DNA of 64,000 nt, taken from contig CP019326.1 in NCBI GenBank assembly GCA_001971685.1, forward strand, positions 2,232,001 to 2,296,000, in the 5' to 3' direction. Within the stretch, counting starts at the first letter, position 1; each line of letters opens with the position of its first letter. The DNA is from Halomonas sp. 1513. GTDB lineage: Bacteria; Pseudomonadota; Gammaproteobacteria; Pseudomonadales; Halomonadaceae. Both the position numbers and the translations under genes were made by a program. Below are positions 1 to 8,804 of the stretch, piece after piece. The notes under the pieces are model-generated. The model did not search any database. It worked only from the letters and a program-made list of their open reading frames with translations, and was not told where the DNA came from.

Positions 1-2
1 TG

Positions 3-392
3 CCCTACTCGATGATCGAACCGCTGCGCGAACAGCTCAGCGGCCCGCTCACCGACAGCCATCCCGAAGAGGAGCGCCAATGGGGCCAGCGCATGGCCGG
101 CGAGATCAAACGCTCCCACGTCGAACTGATTGCCGACTTCGTCGAGATCCCCAGCAGCATTGGCCGGGTGATGTCACTCGAGGTCGGCGACGTGCTGCCC
201 ATCGAGCTGCCGGAGATCGTCACCGCCAGCGTCGACGGCGTACCGGTGATGCGCTGCGAATACGGTAGCCAGCACGGCCAGCGAGCGCTGCGCGTCAACA
301 GCCTGATCGAGCACGCCTCGCCACCCAAGTCGGCCAAGGAAACTTTCGTCAAAGGGTCAACGCCGCAAGCCAAGGAATTCGATAATGACTGA
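3..392 (+). CDS. fliM: FliM, flagellar motor switch protein (C-terminal part)
   Basis: The gene enters from the left edge, so only about the last 129 residues are visible. FliM forms the C-ring of the flagellar switch with FliG and FliN and binds phosphorylated CheY; the part seen here is the end of the middle domain and the C-terminal FliN-like (SpoA) domain. In-frame residues before the first visible Met read PYS, as in FliM, so the ATG at 12 is internal. The SpoA fold is recognisable around LEVGDVLPIELPE. The stop overlaps the start of fliN by 8 bases, and the gene order fliM-N-O-P-Q-R supports the call. Confidence 0.93.
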   Translation, partial: PYSMIEPLREQLSGPLTDSHPEEERQWGQRMAGEIKRSHVELIADFVEIPSSIGRVMSLEVGDVLPIELPEIVTASVDGVPVMRCEYGSQHGQRALRVNSLIEHASPPKSAKETFVKGSTPQAKEFDND

Positions 393-885
393 TCCCAACA
401 AGCCTGATCCCAACAAGCCCGATCAGAGCGCCACCGACGACGACTGGGCAAGCGCCATGGCCGAACAGGGCGATACAGCGCCCGCCGAGGATGACCCCTG
501 GGCCGAGGCGCTCGCCGAACAGGCCGAGAGCGAGGCAGACGCCGCCAGTCCGGCCAGCCAACCGGAAGCCGCCGGCGCCCAAGTCTTCAAGCCCCTCGAC
601 AAGGGTCAGGGCAGCGGTGCCGCCCGCGACCTGGAGATGGTCATGGACATCCCGGTCAAGCTCACCGTCGAGCTCGGCCGCACCCGGATCACCATCAAGC
701 AGCTACTCGAGCTGGCTCAGGGCTCGGTGATCGAGCTCGAAGGCCTGGCCGGCGAGCCGATGGACATCCTGATCAACGGCTACCTGATCGCCCAGGGCGA
801 AGTGGTAGTGGTGGATGACAAATACGGCATCCGCGTCACCGAGATCATCACTCCCTCCGAGCGTGTGCAGAAACTCAACCGATGA
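385..885 (+). CDS. fliN: FliN, flagellar motor switch protein
   Basis: C-ring protein (166 aa) that pairs with FliM and docks the FliH-FliI export ATPase. The C-terminal SpoA domain (about residues 85-165) is highly conserved, including DIPVKLTVELGRTR, EPMDILINGYLIAQGE and [11 protein letters not shown]. The N-terminal tail is longer than in E. coli FliN. It begins with a tandem DPNKP repeat and carries two copies of an acidic-aromatic motif (DDDWASAMAEQ and DDPWAEALAEQ) where E. coli has one. AAGGAA about 8 bases upstream of the ATG fits a ribosome binding site. The start overlaps fliM and the end overlaps fliO in ATGA. Confidence 0.96.
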   Translation: MTDPNKPDPNKPDQSATDDDWASAMAEQGDTAPAEDDPWAEALAEQAESEADAASPASQPEAAGAQVFKPLDKGQGSGAARDLEMVMDIPVKLTVELGRTRITIKQLLELAQGSVIELEGLAGEPMDILINGYLIAQGEVVVVDDKYGIRVTEIITPSERVQKLNR

Positions 886-1343
886 GCGAGCGTGCTTCGA
901 CACCCGAGCCCAGCGTCCAGGTCGATACCAGCGGCCTGGCGGCGCTCGAAGGTAGCGTAGGCAGCAGCGACGCCCTGCTCGGCATGGCCGCGCTGGGCAA
1001 GACCGCGGCCGCCCTGGCACTGGTGGTCGCGGTGATCTTCCTGTGCAGCTACCTGGTCAAGCGCCTTCACCCCCAGGGCCGCATCCACGGCCAGCACCTC
1101 AAGGTGGTCGGCAGCACCGGGGTCGGCAACCGCGAGCGGGTAGTGATCGTCGACGTCGAAGGCACCTGGCTGGTGCTCGGCGTGGGCGGTGGCCAGGTCA
1201 CCAAACTGCATGAATGCGCCGCGCCGGTGGACGCCACGCCGCCTGTCGCGGAGGCCCCCGAAGGCAGCAGCTTCGCCGCGCGCTTTGCCAGCGCGCTCAA
1301 GCACAATGCCGGCCTGGGCCGTGGCAAGGGTAGTCGGCCGTGA
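882..1343 (+). CDS. fliO: FliO, flagellar export apparatus assembly protein
   Basis: FliO (153 aa) helps build the FliP ring of the flagellar type III export gate in the inner membrane. One transmembrane segment lies at about residues 45-65 (rich in Ala, Val and Leu). It is followed by the cytoplasmic FliO domain with the recurring pattern [20 protein letters not shown] and [16 protein letters not shown]. The family is poorly conserved, but position between fliN and fliP makes the assignment firm. It overlaps fliN by ATGA and fliP by GTGA, indicating tight translational coupling. Confidence 0.92.
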   Translation: MSERASTPEPSVQVDTSGLAALEGSVGSSDALLGMAALGKTAAALALVVAVIFLCSYLVKRLHPQGRIHGQHLKVVGSTGVGNRERVVIVDVEGTWLVLGVGGGQVTKLHECAAPVDATPPVAEAPEGSSFAARFASALKHNAGLGRGKGSRP

Positions 1344-2098
1344 TCTCGCTGCAACGCCTTGCACTACTCCTGCTGACCACTGCGCTGCTGTGGTGGCTGC
1401 CCAGCGCCGCCTGGGCGCAGGCCGCCATCCCCGGTATCGTCAGCCAGCCCACCGAGGACGGCGGCCAGCAGTGGTCGGTGCAGCTGCAGACCCTGCTGCT
1501 GCTCAGCTCGATGGCGTTCCTGCCGGCGCTGCTGCTGATGATGACCGGCTTCACCCGCATCATCATCGTGCTCAGCCTGCTGCGCACCGCCATGGGTACC
1601 CAGTCGGCGCCGCCCAACCAGGTGCTGCTCGGCCTGGCGCTGTTTCTGACCTTCTTCGTGATGTCGCCGGTGTTCGCCCAGGTCTATGAAGATGCCTGGC
1701 TGCCGCTCTCCGCCGACGACATCAACTTCGACGAGTTCCTGCTGGTGGCCAGCCAGCCGTTCCGCGAGTTCATGCTCGCCCAGACCCGCGAGCCGGACCT
1801 GGCAATGTTCGTGCGCCTGGCCGATGTCGGCGAGATGCAGGGCCCCGAAGACCTGCCGATGCGGGTCTTGATGCCGGCCTTCGTCACCAGCGAGCTGAAG
1901 ACCGCCTTCCAGATCGGCTTCACCATCTTCATTCCATTTCTGATCATCGACCTGGTGGTCGCCAGCACCCTGATGTCACTGGGCATGATGATGGTGCCAC
2001 CGGCGACCATCTCGCTGCCCTTCAAGCTGATGCTGTTCGTGCTGGTGGACGGCTGGCAGCTGATTATCGGCTCGCTGGCCGAGAGCTTCTACATATGA
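1340..2098 (+). CDS. fliP: FliP, flagellar export gate protein
   Basis: FliP (252 aa) is the main ring subunit of the flagellar export gate and assembles with FliQ and FliR. It has a cleavable signal sequence ending near AAWAQA (residues about 20-27), then hydrophobic segments separated by a large periplasmic loop. Conserved family blocks are visible: [32 protein letters not shown] and [13 protein letters not shown]. It starts with GTG overlapping the fliO stop. Length is normal for the family. Confidence 0.97.
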   Translation: MISLQRLALLLLTTALLWWLPSAAWAQAAIPGIVSQPTEDGGQQWSVQLQTLLLLSSMAFLPALLLMMTGFTRIIIVLSLLRTAMGTQSAPPNQVLLGLALFLTFFVMSPVFAQVYEDAWLPLSADDINFDEFLLVASQPFREFMLAQTREPDLAMFVRLADVGEMQGPEDLPMRVLMPAFVTSELKTAFQIGFTIFIPFLIIDLVVASTLMSLGMMMVPPATISLPFKLMLFVLVDGWQLIIGSLAESFYI

Positions 2099-2117
2099 CC
2101 GCCGCGAGGAGTACGCA

Positions 2118-2387
2118 ATGACACCCGAAGTCGTCATGGGCATGGCCTATCAGGGCATGCGGGTCACGCTGTTCCTGGCCGGCCCGCTGCTGATCACCGC
2201 CCTGCTCACCGGCCTGACCGTCAGCCTGTTCCAGGCCGCCACCCAGATCAACGAGATGACCCTGTCGTTCATCCCCAAGATCCTCGGCGTGTTCACGGTA
2301 CTGGTATTCGCCGGGCCCTGGCTGCTCAAGCTGATCAGCGACTTCACCCGCGAGCTGTTCACCAACATCCCGCTGATGCTGAGCTGA
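2118..2387 (+). CDS. fliQ: FliQ, flagellar export gate protein
   Basis: Small two-helix membrane protein (89 aa) of the FliP5-FliQ4-FliR1 export gate. Both hydrophobic hairpins are visible (about residues 14-40 and 52-76), together with the conserved stretch LFQAATQINEMTLSFIPKI between them. A GAGGAG-like ribosome binding site precedes the ATG. It lies 19 bases after fliP and 12 bases before fliR. Length matches the family. Confidence 0.97.
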   Translation: MTPEVVMGMAYQGMRVTLFLAGPLLITALLTGLTVSLFQAATQINEMTLSFIPKILGVFTVLVFAGPWLLKLISDFTRELFTNIPLMLS

Positions 2388-2399
2388 CGGCCCCCGCCC

Positions 2400-3191
2400 A
2401 TGGTCGAGGTCACTTTCGCCCAGCTGCAGGGCTGGCTGATGCTGTTCCTGTGGCCCTTCGTGCGCATTACCGCCTTCCTGATGGCCTCTCCGCTACTCGG
2501 CCACTCGGCGGTCCCCAACCAGGCCAAGATCGGCCTGGCGGTACTGCTCACCGTGGTGATCGGCCCCACCCTACCGGACATGCCGGACGCGCCCATCGTC
2601 TCCTGGGCGAGCCTCGGCATCATGATCGAGCAGATGCTGATCGGCATCGCCATCGGGCTGACCATGCAGGTGATGTTTGCGGTGGTGCAAGCGGCGGGCG
2701 AGTTCATCGGCCTGCAGATGGGCCTGGCCTTCGCGACCTTCTTCGATGCCGGTAGCGGCACCAATACCATGATCCTGTCACGGGTGTTCTACATGATCAC
2801 CCTGCTGATGTTTCTGGCCTTCAACGGCCACCTGATCGTGATCGAGATCCTTGCCTCGACCTTCGTCACCCTGCCGATCGGCATCGGCAGCTTCAACGCC
2901 GGCGCCTTCGAGATGCTGGTGCGCTTCGGCGGCACCATCTTCGTGTCGGGCATGTTGCTGGCGCTGCCGCTGGTCGGCTCGCTGCTGATCATCAACCTCT
3001 CGCTGGGCATCCTCAACCGTTCGGCGCCGCAGCTCACGGTGTTCAATATCGGCTTCCCCACCTCGCTGACCGTGGGTATCTTCCTGCTGATGGTACTGAT
3101 GACCGACTTCGCCCGCTTCCTGCAGCGGCTGTTCAGCGACAGCCTGGGGTTTCTACAGCAGATGCTGGAGGCGATGGCACCGCTGAGCTGA
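2400..3191 (+). CDS. fliR: FliR, flagellar export gate protein
   Basis: Third component of the export gate core (263 aa), homologous to type III secretion SctT. Multiple transmembrane segments are evident throughout. The family blocks QMGLAFATFFD and LLIINLSLGILNRSAPQ, followed by FNIGFPTSLTVG, are present. The usual next gene, flhB, does not follow; the minus-strand gene at 3196 begins 4 bases after the stop, so the operon ends here. Confidence 0.97.
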   Translation: MVEVTFAQLQGWLMLFLWPFVRITAFLMASPLLGHSAVPNQAKIGLAVLLTVVIGPTLPDMPDAPIVSWASLGIMIEQMLIGIAIGLTMQVMFAVVQAAGEFIGLQMGLAFATFFDAGSGTNTMILSRVFYMITLLMFLAFNGHLIVIEILASTFVTLPIGIGSFNAGAFEMLVRFGGTIFVSGMLLALPLVGSLLIINLSLGILNRSAPQLTVFNIGFPTSLTVGIFLLMVLMTDFARFLQRLFSDSLGFLQQMLEAMAPLS

Positions 3192-3195
3192 GCCG

Positions 3196-3561
3196 CTAAT
3201 CGTCGCGCACCTCGACCTGTTCGAGGTTGAGGCCATGACGCAGCGCCACTCGCACCACCTCATCACGACTCTCCTGGCGCGCCAGGCGGTGGATGAGCAG
3301 CCGCCGCGGCAAAAAAAGCAGCTCTACCAGCGCCCAGCTCAGCGGCAGCGCCGCGACCAGCCAGCGCCAGGCATCTGGGTCCAGCGAACCACCGCCGGAC
3401 AAGAATAGTGCCAGCCCCACCGCCGCGGTGATCGACAGCGCCCAGGCCAGGTTGGGCAGGCCCAGGAAGCGATTCTGGCGCAGCAGTTCACGGCGGTAGT
3501 AACGAGGCGAGCGGGCGTGGGCATCAGGGCGGGAAGTCGTGTTGGCGTTATCGTTCTGCAT
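3196..3561 (-). CDS. Hypothetical small membrane protein with two transmembrane segments
   Basis: A protein of 121 aa from the ATG at 3561; a GTG at 3612 would add 17 residues, but that extension looks unlike a gene start. It has a hydrophilic N-terminus, two transmembrane segments (about residues 37-55 and 65-83) and a charged, probably cytoplasmic C-terminus ending in LEQVEVRDD. I do not recognise a named family. It converges on fliR with a 4-base gap, so it is not part of that operon. Composition is like its GC-rich neighbours. Confidence 0.6.
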   Translation of the reverse strand: MQNDNANTTSRPDAHARSPRYYRRELLRQNRFLGLPNLAWALSITAAVGLALFLSGGGSLDPDAWRWLVAALPLSWALVELLFLPRRLLIHRLARQESRDEVVRVALRHGLNLEQVEVRDD

Positions 3562-3697
3562 CGATGCACAGTACCGTTGAGGGACTCGGACATACGATGT
3601 TCCCTCATGCACGGTTATGCAAAGTCACGATAAGGCGCTTGATAAACAGCTATTTACCCAGGGTTACAGGTGCAAGCGCCCAGCGCCAAGCGTGAGG

Positions 3698-5716
3698 CTA
3701 GCGGTTGATATAGGCCACCGAGGCGGTTTCCAGCGGCGTGTTGTGTTCAGGCTCGCCGGCGCCGTCGGACAGCTGGCGGCAGCGCTCGTCCCATACCAGA
3801 TCGGCGATCTCCCCCTGGGGGTCGTAGGCCGCGGGGGCCTCCAGCAGCAGCCGGCGGATCTCGTCATGGCGCTGCTGGTTACAGGCCGCGAACAGCTCGC
3901 CCAGCAACATGTCCAGCTGGGGCCACTCCCAGTAGGTCTCGTTGGCGGTCATGATCCGCGGATGGCGTGTCTCTGCTACCTCCTCGCCGATTAGCAGCTC
4001 TTCATAGAGCTTTTCGCCGGGGCGTAGGCCGGTAAACACGATCTCGATATCGCCTTCCGGGGCGTCGTTGGCCGTGCCCTTGGCACTGCCCGGCGCCGTC
4101 GTGATCGGCGGCACTACCGGATCCAGCCCACTCAGGCGCACCATGTGTCCGGCCAGTTCGGCGATCTTCACCGGCTCACCCATGTCGAGCACGAACACAT
4201 CACCGCCCTTGGCCATGGCGCCGGCCTGAATCACCAGCTGCGCGGCCTCGGGGATGGTCATGAAATAGCGGGTGATCTCAGGGTGGGTAACGGTCACCGG
4301 ACCGCCCTGCTCGATCTGGCGGCGGAACAGCGGCACCACCGAGCCCGAGGACCCCAGCACATTACCAAAGCGCACCATGCTGAAGCAGGTACTGCTACCA
4401 CGGCTGGCCATGGCCTGGCAGACCAGCTCGGCCAGGCGCTTGCTGGCTCCCATAACATTGGTGGGGCGCACGGCCTTGTCGGTGGAAACCAGCACGAACG
4501 ACTCCACTCCACAGCTGGCCGCTGCTCGCGCCATCTCCAGGGTGCCGAAGACGTTGTTACGCAGCCCCTCTACCACGTTGTGCTCGACCATCGGCACGTG
4601 CTTATAGGCGGCGGCATGATAAATCGTCTGCACTCCGAAGGCCGTTAGGATCGCTTCGTTGCGCTGGCGATGCTGCACCGAGCCAAGCAGCGCCTTGACC
4701 TTGACGGCCGACGCGTAGCGCTGGGTTAGCTGGAGGAGCTCCTGCTCGATGCTATAAAGCGAGTACTCGGCAACATCGAACAGCAGCAGCGTCTCGGGCT
4801 GGCGCATAATGATCTGGCGGCACAGCTCGCTGCCAATCGAGCCGCCGGCGCCGGTCACCATCACCACCTTGCCCTTGATATTGGCATCCAGCAGCGCCTC
4901 GGCGGGCGGCACCGGGTCGCGGCCCAGCAAGTCTTCCACCGAGACGTCGCGAATTTCGTTGATCTTGGCCTTGCCCGACACCACATCGGCAATGCCCGGA
5001 ATGGTCTGCACCGGCACACTCAGAGGCTCGAGCCTCTTGAGTAGATCGCGGCGCCGCGCACGGGACGTGCTGGGCATCGCCAGCAGCACCTTCTGCACGC
5101 CGTACTCCTCGACCAGTCGCTCGATTACATCCGGGTTATAGACCTTGATGCCCTCGATATAGATGCTGCGCAGGCCGCGGGCGTCGTCGACGAATGCCAC
5201 CGGCCAGTACTCCTGCCCCTGGCGCAGCGACGCCACCAGCTGGCGCCCCGCCGCACCGGCGCCGTAGACCAGCACACGGGTCTTGTGGCGCAGCTGGCTG
5301 TTCAGGTAGAGCGCACGCAGCCCGAAGCGCACCCCGCCGATGGTGATCAGTGCCAGCATGGCGTAGATGAACGGTACCGAGCGCGGCACCGGCAGATTGA
5401 GCAGATAGCTGGTCACGGCAAGCGACAGCGCCGAGGCCGCCACTCCTGCACAGATCGCGCGGATCGCCTTCTGATTCATATAGCGGATGATGGCGCGATA
5501 GAAGCCCAGGCGGATAAAGATCACCAGGCTCGCCGGCACCATGAACAGCAGCACCAGCCAGGTGCGCGGCTCAGCGATCGGTGCCCAGCTATCCAGGCGC
5601 AGCATCATCGCCAGCAGGAAGCTCACCGCAATCAGCATCACATCGGCAAGCAGCTGAATAGCGCGCTTGCGCTTTCGCGGCAAACGAAACAGTGGCTTGA
5701 GCAGGGACATCAGCAT
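3698..5716 (-). CDS. UDP-sugar 4,6-dehydratase, membrane-bound (PglF/WbpM/CapD family)
   Basis: Converts UDP-N-acetylglucosamine-type sugars to the 4-keto-6-deoxy form, the first step to bacillosamine- or QuiNAc-type sugars. The protein is 672 aa, typical of the long family. It has four N-terminal transmembrane helices (about residues 15-120), a first Rossmann domain with VLVYGAGAAGRQL and a second, catalytic SDR domain with VTGAGGSIGSELCRQI. The active site reads STDKAVRPTNVMGASKR, with Met in place of the usual catalytic Tyr, as in PglF/WbpM. It is last in the minus-strand polysaccharide locus. The aminotransferase at 11.6 kb and sugar transferase at 13.0 kb are the expected partners. Upstream lies a GTAAG-N6-CTTAC palindrome. 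Confidence 0.92.
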   Translation of the reverse strand: MLMSLLKPLFRLPRKRKRAIQLLADVMLIAVSFLLAMMLRLDSWAPIAEPRTWLVLLFMVPASLVIFIRLGFYRAIIRYMNQKAIRAICAGVAASALSLAVTSYLLNLPVPRSVPFIYAMLALITIGGVRFGLRALYLNSQLRHKTRVLVYGAGAAGRQLVASLRQGQEYWPVAFVDDARGLRSIYIEGIKVYNPDVIERLVEEYGVQKVLLAMPSTSRARRRDLLKRLEPLSVPVQTIPGIADVVSGKAKINEIRDVSVEDLLGRDPVPPAEALLDANIKGKVVMVTGAGGSIGSELCRQIIMRQPETLLLFDVAEYSLYSIEQELLQLTQRYASAVKVKALLGSVQHRQRNEAILTAFGVQTIYHAAAYKHVPMVEHNVVEGLRNNVFGTLEMARAAASCGVESFVLVSTDKAVRPTNVMGASKRLAELVCQAMASRGSSTCFSMVRFGNVLGSSGSVVPLFRRQIEQGGPVTVTHPEITRYFMTIPEAAQLVIQAGAMAKGGDVFVLDMGEPVKIAELAGHMVRLSGLDPVVPPITTAPGSAKGTANDAPEGDIEIVFTGLRPGEKLYEELLIGEEVAETRHPRIMTANETYWEWPQLDMLLGELFAACNQQRHDEIRRLLLEAPAAYDPQGEIADLVWDERCRQLSDGAGEPEHNTPLETASVAYINR

Positions 5717-5846
5717 CGCAGGACGGTCTCATCCATGAGGTGGGCAGTTCACAGAACACTTAAGAATTATCCCACAACGGATGATGAACTTCATCGTACA
5801 TAAACATCAGCAATGTCGTCATTTGGTGCTAGGAAAAAGCTTACAC

Positions 5847-5866
5847 TTGTAAGAAATAGCTTACAA
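5847..5866. promoter_or_regulatory. Palindrome TTGTAAG-N6-CTTACAA, putative operator
   Basis: A perfect 7-bp inverted repeat with a 6-bp spacer (TTGTAAGAAATAGCTTACAA), about 130 bp upstream of the dehydratase start and touching the stop codon of the ligase gene. A further CTTAC half-site at 5840-5844 makes three alternating half-sites. The same arms recur at 7331-7346 and 29782-29801. It has no poly-T tract and does not look like a terminator. The regulator is unknown. Confidence 0.5.
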
Positions 5867-7117
5867 AGCTGTGTGTTTCCCCGAGGCGCGCCAGAACAGC
5901 GCAAGCCATACGGCATATACGGCGATACCCACTGGGTAGGCGAAGAAGGCGTAGCTCAGACCGAAGTCGATAAAGGCAACCGGGATCAGCATCCCGGCCA
6001 CGGCGGTAGCTCGCCGTGCCGGGTCGCCGGTGCTCAACTGCCGCGAGAAGTGCCAGAGCGGCACCAGATAAAGCGCCAGCACCGCCACCAGGCCCAGCAG
6101 GCCGCGGCGCACCCAGGCATCGAGCAGTTCGTTATGCGCGTGCCAGTAGCGATCGAGGCCGGCGGGCAGCCGCTCGGCCTCGACCAGCGCCTGCATACGC
6201 GGCTGGTAGCCCTGGTGGCCGAGCCCCAAATAGGGCTGGTCAAGAATCAGCAGGCCGGCACCGCGGTACATCTCGAGCCGCGTGCCCACCGAGCCGCGGG
6301 CATTGCCCGCCAGGTAGTCGTGCACCTCTTCTCGCGCCTCGCTCACGCGGTTCTGCACGCCGGTTTGCGGCGTGGCATACACCGCCAGCAGCAGAGACAG
6401 CACGATGGCTGCGCAGGCCCAGCGCCAGCGGGGCGCCCAGCCGCGCAGGTAACCACGGTAGAACACCAGCAGCGCCAGCGGCAGCGCAATCCACCCCCCG
6501 CGGGTGCCCGACAGCACCGAGGCCAGCAAGCCCCCAGCGGCGCCGGCCAGCATCAATAGCCACCAGCCCACCAGGCGTTCGCCCTCGCCGCGCCGGCTCC
6601 ACACCCATCCCAGCCCTGCCAGGCACAGCAGCCCGCTGAGCAGCGCAACGTTACCGAAGAAAATCGCATGCAGCGGCGCATGGCCGTTGGCGCGCCAGGC
6701 GCCGTCCACCAGCGCCTGCCACAGCGCCCAGCCGCCGGCGCCCATACCGCCCAGGGCAAACCCCGCCCACACACAGCCGAGCGGAATCACCAAACGCCGC
6801 CCTAGCGCCCAAGACAGTGCCGCCAGTGCGCCGGCAGCCAGGGTCGGCCACGCCGCCAGCCAGTCCGTATGCCAATAGCCCGCCAGTGCCTCACCCAGGG
6901 CGAAGCACAGCAGCGCAGCGCCCAGCCAGGCGCCATGGGGCTGGGCCGCACCTGCCTGTTCAGCAGTAGGCGGCACGCTATACGGCGGTTGCCCCCTCCA
7001 GCGTACCGCCAGCCCCCAGGCAAGCAGCACCGCCAAGGCCAACCAGTAGCCAAACGGCACCAATACCGGTGCCGCGGCTAGCACCGTCACAAGAATCCAT
7101 CCCATCAGTAGGCGCAC
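5861..7117 (-). CDS. O-antigen ligase / Wzy-like polymerase family membrane protein
   Basis: A 418-aa polytopic membrane protein with about ten hydrophobic segments and a large periplasmic loop in the C-terminal half (about residues 255-330). The family signature SGTRGGW (about residue 208) and later YWHAHNELLDAWVRRG belong to the Wzy_C/O-antigen ligase superfamily. It may attach the finished polysaccharide to lipid A-core or polymerise repeat units; sequence alone does not decide. GTG at 7117 or ATG at 7105 are both possible starts. A second polymerase-like gene lies at 18.2 kb, which favours a ligase role here. Confidence 0.82.
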   Translation of the reverse strand: MRLLMGWILVTVLAAAPVLVPFGYWLALAVLLAWGLAVRWRGQPPYSVPPTAEQAGAAQPHGAWLGAALLCFALGEALAGYWHTDWLAAWPTLAAGALAALSWALGRRLVIPLGCVWAGFALGGMGAGGWALWQALVDGAWRANGHAPLHAIFFGNVALLSGLLCLAGLGWVWSRRGEGERLVGWWLLMLAGAAGGLLASVLSGTRGGWIALPLALLVFYRGYLRGWAPRWRWACAAIVLSLLLAVYATPQTGVQNRVSEAREEVHDYLAGNARGSVGTRLEMYRGAGLLILDQPYLGLGHQGYQPRMQALVEAERLPAGLDRYWHAHNELLDAWVRRGLLGLVAVLALYLVPLWHFSRQLSTGDPARRATAVAGMLIPVAFIDFGLSYAFFAYPVGIAVYAVWLALFWRASGKHTAL

Positions 7118-7147
7118 TTATAGCAGCAAGGTGTATTAGTAAAACGG

Positions 7148-7190
7148 TGAGTCATCTGATCCTCCTGAAGGCCGCACTATAACCCGTGAA
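7148..7190 (-). mobile_element. Relic of an IS3-family 5' end (leader, ribosome binding site, start)
   Basis: Read on the minus strand, this stretch matches the leader of the intact IS3-family element at about 21 kb: TATAGTGC, then TTCAGGAGGATCAG and ATG. About 26 of 33 bases match next to the start codon. The following codons soon reach a stop and do not resemble orfA. It looks like a decayed or partial IS end. Confidence 0.45.
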
Positions 7191-7231
7191 CGCGTGCCGT
7201 CGCGCGAGGCATGCTGTTCTCACGCCTTCTA

Positions 7232-7276
7232 GTGTGGGAGCGAATTCATTCGCGATGCAGCGCGAAGCGCTGCCGG
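7232..7276. repeat. REP-like element with two hairpins
   Basis: The sequence begins GTGGGAGCGAATTCATTCGC, which closely resembles REP sequences common in Pseudomonas and relatives. The first hairpin is GCGAA/TTCGC with a 4-base loop (7240-7253). The second is a perfect 7-bp stem, GCAGCGC/GCGCTGC, with loop GAA (7257-7273). Only one copy was recognised in this window. Confidence 0.5.
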
Positions 7277-7330
7277 GCCCCCATCGCCCATTACCATAAG
7301 AGACTTTCATCTCAACTCAGCGGCTGTGGG

Positions 7331-7346
7331 GTAAGTCGTTGCTTAC
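7331..7346. promoter_or_regulatory. Palindrome GTAAG-N6-CTTAC, putative operator
   Basis: GTAAG-TCGTTG-CTTAC, the same arms and the same 6-bp spacing as the palindromes at 5847 and 29782. It lies about 90 bp upstream of the CHASE2 gene start, a plausible operator position. Confidence 0.4.
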
Positions 7347-7436
7347 ATGAAAAAAGGCTGATTTGATAACCGCGACATAAAGAACAAGCCCAGGGGCGAC
7401 AAGGCCACCGAGGCGCCATAACGCAGGGAAGCTCGA

Positions 7437-8804
7437 ATGCTGCCATTGATCGAAACGGCGGTGCGCTGGATGCGCACGCTATGGGACTATGCTGCCATTC
7501 GCATGGTCGGGTATTTTCTACTCGGCTTTTGGGCGCTGTCCGGCGACCCGTTCCGGCTCTCATCAACGTCGGATCAGGCGCTCTCCGCGGCCTACCACAA
7601 CCTCCAGGTTCGCCTGAGCAGCGTCTCGCCGCCGCCGCTTACCGTGCTGACCATCGACAATGATGACATTCGCCGCGCGCACGCCGAGGACTTCTTCGAC
7701 AGCGACGACTGGCCCCTCGACTATGACGACCATCGCCGCCTGCTGACCTGGCTAGTGGACTCCGGCGACCGGCCACCGGCGGGCGTCTTCTACGACATCT
7801 TCTTCGAGCAGCCGCGCACCAGCAGCGGCGACCTGGCCGGCCTCGGCGAGCGCCTGGCCAAACTTGCCGAATTCGACGACCTGCCCCCGGTTTACCTGGC
7901 CGGCGGCGGTGACTACATGCCTATCTCACAGGCCACCCAGGACGCGCTAGGCGGCGCTCAGCTCACCCCCATCGCCTGGTCGGGCCTCGGCGACTACTAC
8001 CCGCTGGCGGCCCCGCTAAGCCCAGGCGCCCACCCCACTGCCACCCCCGCTCCGCTGATGTATCAGGCACTATGCGACGCCAGCAACCGCGCGTGTCGTG
8101 AGCTGGACTTGCAACAGCCGCCGATCTCGTTGCGCTGGGGGCTGCGCAGCGGCGATACCTGCGTGCCCGACAGCTGGCCATCTCGTGCCTGGTCGAGTAC
8201 CGCCCGAGTCTTCGCATCGGTGATGCAGGGCGTGGTGAATGTGGCACCACCCCCGCCCGCCAATCCGGCGTGTTTGCCCATCCGTACGCTCCGGCTCCAG
8301 CAGCTGCACGAATACGGCCCCGCGGCGCTGGTGCCCCCTGGTGTAGCCGAGGACGAACCCTACGCCGTGATGGTCGGCGTCACCATGCCCAGTGCCGGCG
8401 ATTTCCACCCCACACCGGTCTATGAATCACTGCCGGGCGTCTACCTGCACGCCATGGCCTTCGAGAATCTCTGGCGCGCCGGCGACAACTACCTGCGTTA
8501 CCACGACTTCACCTGGCTGAGCATCTTCGTTTGGGGCTTGGCGGTGATGGCCTTCATGTGGGAAGGCCAACGACGGCAACGGGCAGGCAACCAGGGCAGC
8601 CTGGGGCTCACCCTAGTGTGGTGGGGCGCCATTATTGCCGTAGTGCTGCTGCTACAGCTGGTGTTCCACCACGGGCTGCGCATCGTGCCCGAGGGCTGGC
8701 TCTCGCTGGCCGCGATCATGCCGCTGTTATACACCGTGGTCCTTCGCAACGAAGTGGCCTATCAACATAAAAAAACGTCAATCCAACACACAGGGAACCC
8801 ATGA
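7437..8804 (+). CDS. CHASE2 domain membrane protein without output domain
   Basis: A 455-aa inner-membrane sensor-like protein. An N-terminal transmembrane helix (about residues 22-40) leads into a large extracytoplasmic CHASE2 domain (about 50-350; note LTVLTIDNDDIRRAH and GVFYDIFFEQPR). Three closely spaced transmembrane helices follow (about 362-445), the standard CHASE2 topology. The chain stops about 15 residues after the last helix, so the cyclase, kinase or GGDEF output domain normally found there is absent. It overlaps the next gene by ATGA, and that gene overlaps an M48 protease gene, so the three are probably one operon. What it senses is unknown. Confidence 0.85.
   Translation: MLPLIETAVRWMRTLWDYAAIRMVGYFLLGFWALSGDPFRLSSTSDQALSAAYHNLQVRLSSVSPPPLTVLTIDNDDIRRAHAEDFFDSDDWPLDYDDHRRLLTWLVDSGDRPPAGVFYDIFFEQPRTSSGDLAGLGERLAKLAEFDDLPPVYLAGGGDYMPISQATQDALGGAQLTPIAWSGLGDYYPLAAPLSPGAHPTATPAPLMYQALCDASNRACRELDLQQPPISLRWGLRSGDTCVPDSWPSRAWSSTARVFASVMQGVVNVAPPPPANPACLPIRTLRLQQLHEYGPAALVPPGVAEDEPYAVMVGVTMPSAGDFHPTPVYESLPGVYLHAMAFENLWRAGDNYLRYHDFTWLSIFVWGLAVMAFMWEGQRRQRAGNQGSLGLTLVWWGAIIAVVLLLQLVFHHGLRIVPEGWLSLAAIMPLLYTVVLRNEVAYQHKKTSIQHTGNP

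Larger units (their letters stand above)
7118..7436. other. Intergenic region with IS relic, REP-like repeat and palindrome
   Basis: A 319-base gap between the divergent ligase and CHASE2 genes. I see no gene in it. It contains, in order, a decayed IS3-type leader (7148-7190), a REP-like double hairpin (7232-7276) and a GTAAG-N6-CTTAC palindrome (7331-7346) about 90 bases before the CHASE2 start. Promoters for both flanking genes must lie here, but no convincing -35/-10 pair could be chosen by eye. Confidence 0.6.

Noticed and set aside
391..420. Short tandem DNA repeat that might suggest a repeat array or CRISPR.
   Set aside because: It is only two copies of a 15-base unit inside fliN, encoding DPNKP twice.
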